A stretch of 64,000 bases of DNA from Prauserella marina. Its GTDB lineage: Bacteria; Actinomycetota; Actinomycetes; Mycobacteriales; Pseudonocardiaceae. Each line of letters opens with the position of its first letter. The stretch's first letter is position 1. The position numbers and the translations under genes were made by a program. The stretch spans positions 5,495,001 through 5,559,000 of the forward strand of contig NZ_CP016353.1 in the NCBI RefSeq assembly GCF_002240355.1. Reading direction: 5' to 3'. Shown here piece after piece: positions 7,431 to 14,529 of the stretch. Under the pieces are notes generated by a model that saw nothing but the letters and a program-made list of their open reading frames with translations, made no database searches and was not told the DNA's origin.

Positions 7431-8426
7431 GTGCGCGTTCATCGATTGCTCGTACCGGCGCTGGTCGTGCTGTTGCTGGCGCTGGGACCGGCGGAAGCCA
7501 TGGCGCCGGGCACCGAAGCGGTGCCCGGCCCGAGCGGGCTGTCCAAAGCACTCCAGGCATTGCTGAACGGAGTGCAGTTCGGTTCCGTCATCGCCATCAC
7601 GGCGGTCGGGCTGTCCCTCGTATTCGGAACGACCCGGCTGATCAATTTCGCGCACGGTGAATTGGTCACCGTAGGTGCCGTCACCGCGTTCTTCTTCAAC
7701 GCGTCGGCGGGAGGTCCCAGGTGGCCGCTGATTCTTTCCACCGTGCTCGCCGTCATCGCGGGCGCGCTGCTCGGCGGGCTCATCGAACTCGGACTGTTCC
7801 GGCCGCTTCGCGCGAGAGGGACGAGCCTGATCAGCCTTTTCATCATCACCATCGGGCTCTCACTGCTGCTGAGACACCTCGTACTGATCCTGTTCGGCAC
7901 GAGCCCCAGGTCGTACCGCGAATACGATCTACAGCGAGCATGGAACCTCGGCCCGGTCAGCATCACGCCCCGGGATCTGACGATCATCGGCCTTTCCGTG
8001 CTCGTACTGCTCGGGGTCGCGCTGATGCTCCAGAAGACCCGGATCGGCACCGCGATCCGCGCGGTCGCCAGCAACCGGGATCTCGCGGAGTCCTCCGGTA
8101 TCGACGTCCGGCGAGTGGTGCTCGTCGTGTGGCTGCTCGGCGGGGCACTCGCCGCGCTCGGCGGCGTGTTCTTCGGACTGGCCGAGGTCATCACGTGGGA
8201 CATGGGTTTCCGCCTGTTGCTGCTCATGTTCGCGGGCATCATCCTCGGCGGCCTCGGCTCCGCTTACGGGGCGATGGTCGGCAGCTTCGTCATCGGCATC
8301 GTCGCGCAGGTTTCCACCCTGTGGTTCCCCATCGATCTACAGAACGCGTGGGCGCTGCTCGTACTCATCGTCGTACTGCTGATCAGGCCACAGGGCATTC
8401 TCGGGCGCCGAGAACGGGTCGGGTAG
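7431..8426 (+). CDS. livH: Branched-chain amino acid (LIV/HAAT) ABC transporter permease, LivH type
   Basis: A 331-aa inner-membrane permease with about eight hydrophobic segments. The family motif FGTTRLINFAHGELVTVGAV is near residue 70, and the C-terminal LLLMFAGIILGGLGSAYGA plus IRPQGILG ending is typical of LivH. The first ~30 residues form an extra hydrophobic leader. GTG 7431 has GAGG 5 nt upstream and is preferred over GTG 7425. It pairs with LivM, LivG and LivF downstream in a tightly packed operon importing branched-chain amino acids or related compounds. The binding protein is encoded separately at 11529-12776. Substrate specificity is not readable. Confidence 0.9.
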   Translation: MRVHRLLVPALVVLLLALGPAEAMAPGTEAVPGPSGLSKALQALLNGVQFGSVIAITAVGLSLVFGTTRLINFAHGELVTVGAVTAFFFNASAGGPRWPLILSTVLAVIAGALLGGLIELGLFRPLRARGTSLISLFIITIGLSLLLRHLVLILFGTSPRSYREYDLQRAWNLGPVSITPRDLTIIGLSVLVLLGVALMLQKTRIGTAIRAVASNRDLAESSGIDVRRVVLVVWLLGGALAALGGVFFGLAEVITWDMGFRLLLLMFAGIILGGLGSAYGAMVGSFVIGIVAQVSTLWFPIDLQNAWALLVLIVVLLIRPQGILGRRERVG

Positions 8427-8436
8427 GCGGTACACA

Positions 8437-9429
8437 ATGGACTGGACAACGGTCTTCTCCGACGCGATCAGGGCGGGTCTGGGGCCGGTCGCCGCGTGCT
8501 ACGCCCTTGCCGCGATCGGGCTGAACCTGCACTTCGGTTACACCGGACTGCTGAACTTCGGGCAGGTCGCCTTCATGCTCGTCGGCGCATACGGCGTAGC
8601 GGCTTCCGTTTCGACCTTCGGACTTTCCCTCGTCGCCGGTGTCCTCATCGGACTCGCCTGCTCAGTGGTGCTCGCGCTGCTGCTCGGTCTGCCCGCACTG
8701 CGGTTGCGCGCCGAATACCTCGCCATCTCCACCATCGCGGCCGGCGAGATCCTTCGGCTCTTCTACCGATCGAGCTGGGCAGAGCCGGTCACCGGCGGCG
8801 TGTTCGGTTTACAGCGCTTCGCCACCGCCTTCTACCAGGCCAACCCGATTCCCCGTGACACGTACGGGTTCTGGCTGGTCCAGTTCAACTCCCGCGATCT
8901 GTGGGCGCTCGCCGTCGCGTGGGCGGTCGTGCTCGTGCTCTGTGTCGTCCTCGCCGTACTCGTGCGCAGCCCGTGGGGCAGGGTGCTCCGCTCGATCAGG
9001 GAGGACGAGGACGCGGTGCGCAGCCTCGGCAAGAGCGTCTACTCCTACAAGTTGCAGAGCCTCGTGCTGGGCGGCGCTATCGGTGCGATGGGCGGCATGA
9101 TGCTGGCCATCAGCACCCAGTCGGTCAACCCCGACAGCTACGACCCCGTCGTCACGTTCTTCCTCTACACACTGCTCGTGCTCGGCGGAGCGGGCAGAGT
9201 ACTCGGCCCGGTCATTGGATCGATCCTGTTCTGGGCCGTGCTCACCATCGTCGACAGCACACTGCGGCAGGCCATCACAGCCGGCCACATCCCGGAGACC
9301 TTGCTGACCGCTCCCGAGGTGGGGGCCGCGCGGTTCGCGCTCGTCGGGCTCGGGCTGATGCTGTTGATGATCTTCCGGCCGCAGGGGCTGCTCGGCAGCA
9401 GAAGGGAGATGCTGCTCGATGCCCGCTGA
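8437..9429 (+). CDS. livM: Branched-chain amino acid ABC transporter permease, LivM type
   Basis: A 330-aa multi-spanning permease. The GLNLHFGYTGLLNFGQVAFM stretch near residue 28 is the LivM signature, and the AISTIAAGEILRLFYRSSW and SIREDEDAVRSLGKSVY loops contact the ATPases. The C-terminus FRPQGLLGSRREML is the usual LivM ending. It forms the heterodimeric membrane channel with LivH. It starts 10 bp after livH and overlaps livG by 11 bp, so the genes are co-translated. Confidence 0.92.
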   Translation: MDWTTVFSDAIRAGLGPVAACYALAAIGLNLHFGYTGLLNFGQVAFMLVGAYGVAASVSTFGLSLVAGVLIGLACSVVLALLLGLPALRLRAEYLAISTIAAGEILRLFYRSSWAEPVTGGVFGLQRFATAFYQANPIPRDTYGFWLVQFNSRDLWALAVAWAVVLVLCVVLAVLVRSPWGRVLRSIREDEDAVRSLGKSVYSYKLQSLVLGGAIGAMGGMMLAISTQSVNPDSYDPVVTFFLYTLLVLGGAGRVLGPVIGSILFWAVLTIVDSTLRQAITAGHIPETLLTAPEVGAARFALVGLGLMLLMIFRPQGLLGSRREMLLDAR

Positions 9430-10267
9430 CCTTTCCTCCATCAGCCCCGAACCCGGTGTGGCCAAACCTGACCCACTGCTCGTCGTCGACGGCCTCCGCC
9501 GCTCGTTCGGAGGGCTGCTCGCGGTACACGTCGAACACCTCGAAATCCAGCGCGGCGCGATCACCGCGCTCATCGGTCCCAACGGCGCCGGAAAGAGCAC
9601 GCTGTTCAACGTCATCAGCGGATTCGACAAGCCGACGGAAGGGCGCTGGTCGTTCGCCGGAAAACCGGTCACCGGCATGGCCGCGCACCGGATCGCGCGC
9701 GGCGGGCTCGTGCGAACCTTTCAGCTCACCAGAACGCTCAGCCGGATGACCGTGCTGGACAACATGCGCCTGGCCGCCCCTGACCAGCGAGGGGAACGGC
9801 TTCCCTTCGCGCTGCTGCCACCACTGTGGCTCGCCGGCGAACGCGCGATCACCGCCAGGGCCGACGAACTGCTCGACCGGTTCCGGCTTTCGCACCTGCG
9901 GGACGAATACGCGGGCACCCTGTCCGGCGGACAACGCAAACTGCTCGAAATGGCGAGAGCACTGTTGACCGATCCGGTGATGGTGCTGCTCGACGAGCCC
10001 ATGTCCGGTGTGAACCCCGCGCTGGCCGAGTCACTGCTCGAACACCTGACGGGGCTCAGGGACGAGGGCATGACCGTGTGTTTCGTCGAGCACGACATGG
10101 ACGTGGTGATGGGCGTCAGCGACTGGGTCGTGTGCATGGCCGACGGCGCCGTCGTCGCGGAGGGGCCACCGCACACCGTCGCGCAGAACCCGGCCGTGAT
10201 CGACGCCTACCTGGGGGCGCGCCGGGGCGCACCCATTGCCCATGAGACCGACGAGGAGCCATCATGA
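9419..10267 (+). CDS. livG: LIV ABC transporter ATP-binding protein, LivG type
   Basis: A 282-aa ABC ATPase. Walker A GPNGAGKST is near residue 62, the signature LSGGQRKLLEMARAL near 172, Walker B MVLLDEP followed by MSGVNP, and the switch His in CFVEHDMDVVM. It couples ATP hydrolysis to transport through LivH/LivM. About 20 residues precede the domain. Its stop overlaps livF as ATGA. Confidence 0.92.
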   Translation: MPADLSSISPEPGVAKPDPLLVVDGLRRSFGGLLAVHVEHLEIQRGAITALIGPNGAGKSTLFNVISGFDKPTEGRWSFAGKPVTGMAAHRIARGGLVRTFQLTRTLSRMTVLDNMRLAAPDQRGERLPFALLPPLWLAGERAITARADELLDRFRLSHLRDEYAGTLSGGQRKLLEMARALLTDPVMVLLDEPMSGVNPALAESLLEHLTGLRDEGMTVCFVEHDMDVVMGVSDWVVCMADGAVVAEGPPHTVAQNPAVIDAYLGARRGAPIAHETDEEPS

Positions 10268-11001
10268 CCGGTCCAGAGCGCCCACTGCTTGCCGCTGACG
10301 ACATCGTCGCCGGTTACGTACCGGGAGTGCCCGTGCTGAACGGCTGCGGGATCGCCCTCGGCGACGGCGAACTCGTCGGAGTGATCGGCCCGAACGGCGC
10401 GGGCAAGTCCACTCTCGTCAAGGCGATCTTCGGGCTGCTGAGAGTCAGGTCGGGAACCGTCCGGTTCCACGGAGAGAACATCACCAACCGGCCTGCCCAC
10501 GACCTCGTCTCGCGCGGGATCGGCTACGTCCCGCAACGCGACAACGTCTTCCCTTCGCTGACCGTCGAGGAGAACCTGCGCATGGGCACGTACCTCGTTC
10601 CGAAAGCCTTCGCGCGGCGGGTGGAGTCCGTCGAACAACTCTTCCCGCTACTCGGCAAGCGCAGGGGCCAGAAGGCGAGTTCGATGTCCGGCGGCGAGCG
10701 GCAGATGCTGGCGATGGGACGAGCGCTCATGATGCGGCCCGAGGTACTGCTGCTCGACGAGCCTTCGGCAGGGCTTTCCCCGGTGTACCAAGATCAGGTC
10801 TTCGAACGGATCGCGCAGATCAACTCCACCGGCGTCGGAATACTCATGGTCGAGCAGAACGCGCGAACCTGCCTGCGGATCTGCGATCGCGGCTACGTAC
10901 TGGACCAGGGCAAGAACGCGCACACCGGCACGGGCGAGGAACTGCTGCACGACGAGCGGGTGATCGAGTGCTACCTCGGCACCCTCGCGAAGGCCGACTG
11001 A
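10264..11001 (+). CDS. livF: LIV ABC transporter ATP-binding protein, LivF type
   Basis: A 245-aa second ATPase of the LIV system, with Walker A GPNGAGKSTLVKAIFG, signature MSGGERQMLAMGRALM, and Walker B VLLLDEPSAGLSP whose SAGLSP is characteristic of LivF. The switch His is usually ...VEQN..., as seen here (MVEQNARTC). The ATGA overlap with livG makes it the last gene of the operon. It ends 18 bp from the convergent SnoaL-like gene, with no obvious terminator in the gap. Confidence 0.92.
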   Translation: MTGPERPLLAADDIVAGYVPGVPVLNGCGIALGDGELVGVIGPNGAGKSTLVKAIFGLLRVRSGTVRFHGENITNRPAHDLVSRGIGYVPQRDNVFPSLTVEENLRMGTYLVPKAFARRVESVEQLFPLLGKRRGQKASSMSGGERQMLAMGRALMMRPEVLLLDEPSAGLSPVYQDQVFERIAQINSTGVGILMVEQNARTCLRICDRGYVLDQGKNAHTGTGEELLHDERVIECYLGTLAKAD

Positions 11002-11019
11002 TTCCTCGCCCTGCTCCTT

Positions 11020-11427
11020 TCACGTCACCGGCGTGTTCTGCCCGATCCTGATTCGCCACCCACCATCGTCGAGTTGAGCCACGATCAGGAGAATCGCCTC
11101 CATCGGATCTTCGCGTGGACCCGCTGAAGCGGCCCCGGAGCGGAGTGCCCGCTGCCGGGCGTGAACCACAGCCAGTCCCTCGGCAAGGTGAGTAATGCTC
11201 TCGACCGTGTAGCTGACGCTGAGGTTTTCCAATGGTCCACCCTGATCGAATACGAACGCCTGGGCACGGTAGAGCGCTTCCTTGTCATCGACAAGGTTGC
11301 CGCCGAAGTTGACGAAGATCGGGTCGTCCGCGAACAGGTCGTTCATGGACTTGGCTTCATTCGTGTTGAAGGCATGTTCGTAGTGCCTGACCAGGTCGTT
11401 CAGAGCATGGTCGGTTTCGGTGTTCAT
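11020..11427 (-). CDS. SnoaL/DUF4440-like NTF2-fold protein
   Basis: A 135-aa protein of the NTF2-like superfamily. The N-terminal helix (LNDLVRHYEHAFNTNEAKSM) is followed by LFADDPIFVNFGGN, the usual pocket strand of SnoaL/DUF4440 proteins, and alternating strands ending GGWRIRIGQNTPV. Such proteins are small enzymes or ligand-binding modules with varied functions. ATG 11427 has AAAGGAG 7 nt upstream. It lies between the convergent livF and the same-strand LIV binding protein (101 bp upstream), so it may be co-transcribed with the latter. Function unknown. Confidence 0.7.
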   Translation of the reverse strand: MNTETDHALNDLVRHYEHAFNTNEAKSMNDLFADDPIFVNFGGNLVDDKEALYRAQAFVFDQGGPLENLSVSYTVESITHLAEGLAVVHARQRALRSGAASAGPREDPMEAILLIVAQLDDGGWRIRIGQNTPVT

Positions 11428-11528
11428 GGCGGGGCTCCTTTGTCGTGAACAGAACCCGATCATGCAACTTCGACCTAAGTCCAGGTCACCGAATCACCCC
11501 GCACTCCCAACCTCACTGATCGGCGCAG

Positions 11529-12776
11529 CTAACCCGTGCTTTCCTCGGTGCGCAGGGTTTGCAGCTTGCCCGCGTCGTCGTAGCCGTAGACCTCGATCGT
11601 CGCCTTGCCGGGTTCACCGGCGTCGGTGAAGTCGAGCGGTCCGCTCACCCCGTCGTAGTCGACGTTCGTTCCCCGCTCGATGAGGTCCTTGCAGGCCGCG
11701 AACGACGTGCACTTCTCACCGTCCTTCGTGATCCCGTCGATCTCCTTCGAGAACACGGTGGGGTCGGTGGACTTCGCCTGTTCGGCCGCGAGGGCCACGA
11801 TGGTGGCACAGTCGAAGACCTGCGGCGCGTACTGGAGTTCTTGCAGATCGGGCGCGAACGCCTTGAGCTGCTTCGTGTACTCGGGATTGTCAGCCGATGC
11901 GGGAGCCGTTCCCTTCATTCCCGCGATCACGGTGGGATCACCCGGTGAGACCAGCGAGCCGAGCTGCTCGCTGCGGACCCCGTCCGCTCCGTAGACACCG
12001 ATCTGCCGGGGACCGGCACCTGCCTCGATCATGGCCCTGATGATCTGCGAGCCCTCCTCGAAGGAGATCACGACGGCCGCGTCGGGCCGCGAGTTCGCGA
12101 TCTGCTGCGCGACCTGATCGAAGTTGGTGGCCTCCGGGTCGTAGGTCTGGGAGAGCACGACCGTCGCGCCGTTCGCTTCCAGTGCCTTCTTGGTCGAGTC
12201 GAGCAGCCCGCGACCGTAGTCGTCGGCCCTCGCGACCATGGCGACCCTGGTGTGCCCGTCGCCGCGCACGACTTTCGCGAGAACCGGCCCCTGCAACGCG
12301 TCACTCGGCGCGGTGCGGAAGTAGAAGCCGTCGTCGGGATAGTCGGTGAAGGTGGGCGCGGTGTTCGATCCCGAACACTGCACGACGCCCGCCCCGGTCA
12401 CGGCATCGATGAAGGCGAGCGACATGCCCGAAGCCGCGGCGCCGATGATCGCATCGACTCCCGAGTTGAGCACTCTGTTCGCCGACTGGACCGCGACTGC
12501 TTCCTGCCCGGCCTCGTCACCCGCCACCATCGCGGGCAACTGCTTGCCGAGCACTCCTCCGGCGTCGTTGATCTGTTTCATGGCGAATTTCGCAGACTGG
12601 ATCTGTGGCGGGCCGAGGTAGGCCAGCTGACCCGTCTCCGGAAGGACGTATCCCAGCTTGAGCGGCTGGTCGTCGCCGCTTCCCTGGCCGCCGTCGTCCC
12701 CACTGCCGCACGCCACGGTCAACAGTGCCGTCACGCTCACGAAGATGGCCGACCGCCATGTCCATGAAGGTCGCAT
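11529..12776 (-). CDS. livJ: LIV-type ABC transporter substrate-binding lipoprotein
   Basis: A 415-aa type I periplasmic-binding protein. The signal peptide ends in lipobox LTVAC (Cys ~23), then a Gly/Asp-rich linker, then LKLGYVLPETGQLAYLG, the canonical HAAT start. IGAAASGMSLAFIDAV is the ligand-site serine loop and VAMVARADDYGRGL the hinge. Anchored outside the membrane, it delivers ligand to LivHM. ATG 12776 has GGAGG 6 nt upstream. It is encoded convergently to livHMGF rather than in the operon, so pairing is by proximity and family. Confidence 0.88.
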   Translation of the reverse strand: MRPSWTWRSAIFVSVTALLTVACGSGDDGGQGSGDDQPLKLGYVLPETGQLAYLGPPQIQSAKFAMKQINDAGGVLGKQLPAMVAGDEAGQEAVAVQSANRVLNSGVDAIIGAAASGMSLAFIDAVTGAGVVQCSGSNTAPTFTDYPDDGFYFRTAPSDALQGPVLAKVVRGDGHTRVAMVARADDYGRGLLDSTKKALEANGATVVLSQTYDPEATNFDQVAQQIANSRPDAAVVISFEEGSQIIRAMIEAGAGPRQIGVYGADGVRSEQLGSLVSPGDPTVIAGMKGTAPASADNPEYTKQLKAFAPDLQELQYAPQVFDCATIVALAAEQAKSTDPTVFSKEIDGITKDGEKCTSFAACKDLIERGTNVDYDGVSGPLDFTDAGEPGKATIEVYGYDDAGKLQTLRTEESTG

Positions 12777-12892
12777 CCTTCGCCTCCCGTCATCCACGAT
12801 GAAGGGCGGCAACCGGCGAAACTACCGGGCAGCTCGCTGCTCGGCGGTGGCACACAGTCCTCCGCCCGGCTTGGTGAAGAGAACTGCGAGCC

Positions 12893-12898
12893 TAGAAC
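12893..12898 (-). promoter_or_regulatory. -10 candidate for the LIV binding-protein gene
   Basis: TAGGCT on the minus strand, 116 nt upstream of the start codon. No -35 of note. Weak candidate. Confidence 0.25.
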
Positions 12899-12952
12899 CG
12901 TCAGCGGGGTACGGACGGCACGATGTCCGATTGATATGCCGCCTTGACAGTC

Positions 12953-12982
12953 CTGACAGCCTTGGACGACGTGGAGTAGCGT
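12953..12982 (+). promoter_or_regulatory. Candidate promoter for the 60-aa membrane protein
   Basis: CTGACA and TAGCGT separated by 18 bp, ending 38 nt before the ATG at 13021. Hexamers and spacing fit a housekeeping sigma promoter; the rest of this divergent 244-bp region shows no other feature. Confidence 0.4.
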
Positions 12983-13020
12983 CGTCTCGACAGTGCGCGA
13001 GCTTTTCAGGAGGCCGGACC

Positions 13021-13203
13021 ATGTCGAGCCGCAATCCGCTTCGCTGGGCAGGGCGGTGGGCCGACTGGTTCGAGTGGCGCGGTGTCTACGTCCCCGGCGA
13101 GGACAACCGGGTCGTCGACCCCTGGCGCGACTGGGGCTGGCTCATCGTCGCCTGGCTCGCCACGCTCGCCCTGTTCATCCTTTTCTTCGCTTTCGCCGTC
13201 TGA
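13021..13203 (+). CDS. 60-aa single-pass membrane protein
   Basis: A 60-aa protein too short for most gene finders but with an excellent Shine-Dalgarno (AGGAGG, 8 nt before ATG). Residues 1-37 are rich in Trp and Arg (WAGRWADWFEWRGVYV), then one transmembrane helix (~residues 39-59) runs to the C-terminus, so the charged part is probably cytoplasmic. No family recognised. It has its own candidate promoter and lies between the LIV binding protein (divergent) and a lipoprotein gene. Confidence 0.6.
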   Translation: MSSRNPLRWAGRWADWFEWRGVYVPGEDNRVVDPWRDWGWLIVAWLATLALFILFFAFAV

Positions 13204-13407
13204 CTGGCTTCCCCTCGGCGCGGTGAGTTGACTCACCGGTAACCGCCCATCGATCACGGCCAGGACACGGCCCGGAACCAGGTCTGCCTCAACCCCCAGT
13301 TCCTGCTGGCAGCTTGCCAGCGGCGTCGTCACAGTGGACCGAGGTGGCCGGATCACGCCACCGAACGGACCAATTACCCGCTGCGATCGGAGTAAGGAGC
13401 GTCGGCG
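13204..13407. other. 204-bp intergenic stretch with two hairpins
   Basis: No gene seen. It holds two inverted repeats: an 8-bp-arm palindrome at 13221-13238 (CGGTGAGT-TG-ACTCACCG) and GCTGGCA-GCT-TGCCAGC near 13304-13320. The first could terminate the small membrane-protein transcript or be an operator; the second could act in the leader of the downstream lipoprotein gene. Confidence 0.35.
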
Positions 13408-13950
13408 GTGCGAATGCGCAAGCCCATGCTGGCTGTCTGCGCGCTGTTGGCGTTGACCGCGTGCGGCGCTCCGGCCGCCGACGACGATCAGGCAGGCGGC
13501 ACGGCGGGCGCCGCGACGGCTGGATCGTCCTCGACCGCCCCGATGACGGCGGCCCCGGTTTCCATCGCGTTCGGTTCGGATCACCGCTTCCCATCCGGTC
13601 TCGTCGTCTCCGTCGCCGAACCGAAGCTGTTCCGGCCCAGCGACAGCGCCTACCCGCGCTCGGAGCGCGCGGCGGCCTTCGGTATCGCGATCTACAACGA
13701 AACGGAACAGCCCTATCGGCTCTCCAGCCTCTCCGTCAGGGCGACCGTCTCCGAAAAGGACGCCCAGCAGGTGGTCGATGCCACCCAGGGCTACACCGGC
13801 ATCGTGGACGCCGACCGCGACCTTCCTCCCGGCGCGATGGCGCGGGTGACGCTCGCCTTCGCGATGCCGTCGGAAAGCTGCCCCGTCGTACTCACCATTC
13901 GCCCCGAGACCGCGACCGGAACCACCGCCGTCTACAGCGGCTCGGTGTGA
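13408..13950 (+). CDS. Secreted lipoprotein, DUF4352-like
   Basis: A 180-aa protein. The N-terminal signal peptide ends in lipobox LTAC (Cys ~18), followed by a low-complexity Ala/Asp/Thr linker to residue ~45, then a beta-rich domain with FGIAIYNETEQPYRLSSL and PPGAMARVTLAFAMP. This resembles the Ig-like DUF4352 fold of many actinobacterial lipoproteins. GTG 13408 has AGGAG 8 nt upstream. Probably anchored to the outer leaflet; role unknown. bcp follows 21 bp later but has its own start signals. Confidence 0.75.
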   Translation: MRMRKPMLAVCALLALTACGAPAADDDQAGGTAGAATAGSSSTAPMTAAPVSIAFGSDHRFPSGLVVSVAEPKLFRPSDSAYPRSERAAAFGIAIYNETEQPYRLSSLSVRATVSEKDAQQVVDATQGYTGIVDADRDLPPGAMARVTLAFAMPSESCPVVLTIRPETATGTTAVYSGSV

Positions 13951-13959
13951 ATCACGCGC

Positions 13960-13965
13960 TAGGCT
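13960..13965 (+). promoter_or_regulatory. -10 box of a leaderless promoter (bcp)
   Basis: TAGGCT ends 6 nt before the bcp ATG; no Shine-Dalgarno lies between. Confidence 0.5.
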
Positions 13966-13971
13966 TTCGCC

Positions 13972-14451
13972 ATGACCGAGCAGAAACGGCTTAGCCAGGG
14001 AGACCCCGCACCCGATTTCACCCTTCCCGACAGCGAGGGCAACAAGGTCTCGCTCGCCGATTTCCGGGGCAGGTCGGTCGTCGTCTACTTCTATCCCGCC
14101 GCGGGAACTCCCGGCTGCACCAAGCAGGCGTGCGACTTCCGCGACAACCTCGCGGAGCTGAACGACGCCGGATACCAGGTGCTCGGTATCTCACCTGACA
14201 AGCAGGAGAAACTGGCCAAGTTCGTCGCTGCGGAACAGCTGACCTTCCCGCTGCTTTCCGATCCTGACAAGACCGTGCTCACCGAGTGGGGCGCCTTCGG
14301 GGAGAAGAAGAACTACGGCCGGATCGTGCAGGGCGTCATCCGCTCGACCTTCGTGATCGACCCCGATGGCGTGATCGTCAAGGCGGCCTACAACGTCAGG
14401 GCGACGGGCCATGTCGCCAAACTGATCAGAGACCTGGACATCGCGAGCTAG
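13972..14451 (+). CDS. bcp: Thioredoxin-dependent thiol peroxidase (BCP/PrxQ peroxiredoxin)
   Basis: A 159-aa atypical 2-Cys peroxiredoxin. The active-site block YPAAGTPGCTKQACDFRDN gives peroxidatic Cys49 in PxxxTxxC context and resolving Cys54 five residues later, the PrxQ arrangement. It reduces hydrogen and organic peroxides with electrons from thioredoxin in the cytoplasm. Full family length. Its TAG stop is immediately followed, in the same frame, by sequence that looks like the N-terminus of the NACHT protein. Confidence 0.93.
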   Translation: MTEQKRLSQGDPAPDFTLPDSEGNKVSLADFRGRSVVVYFYPAAGTPGCTKQACDFRDNLAELNDAGYQVLGISPDKQEKLAKFVAAEQLTFPLLSDPDKTVLTEWGAFGEKKNYGRIVQGVIRSTFVIDPDGVIVKAAYNVRATGHVAKLIRDLDIAS

Positions 14452-14529
14452 GCGAGCGGCATCTCCGGGGTCGAAGCCGCCGCGCTCAAGCTCGGCGGCA
14501 CCGTTGCGACTCAGGCCGCGAAATCCTGG

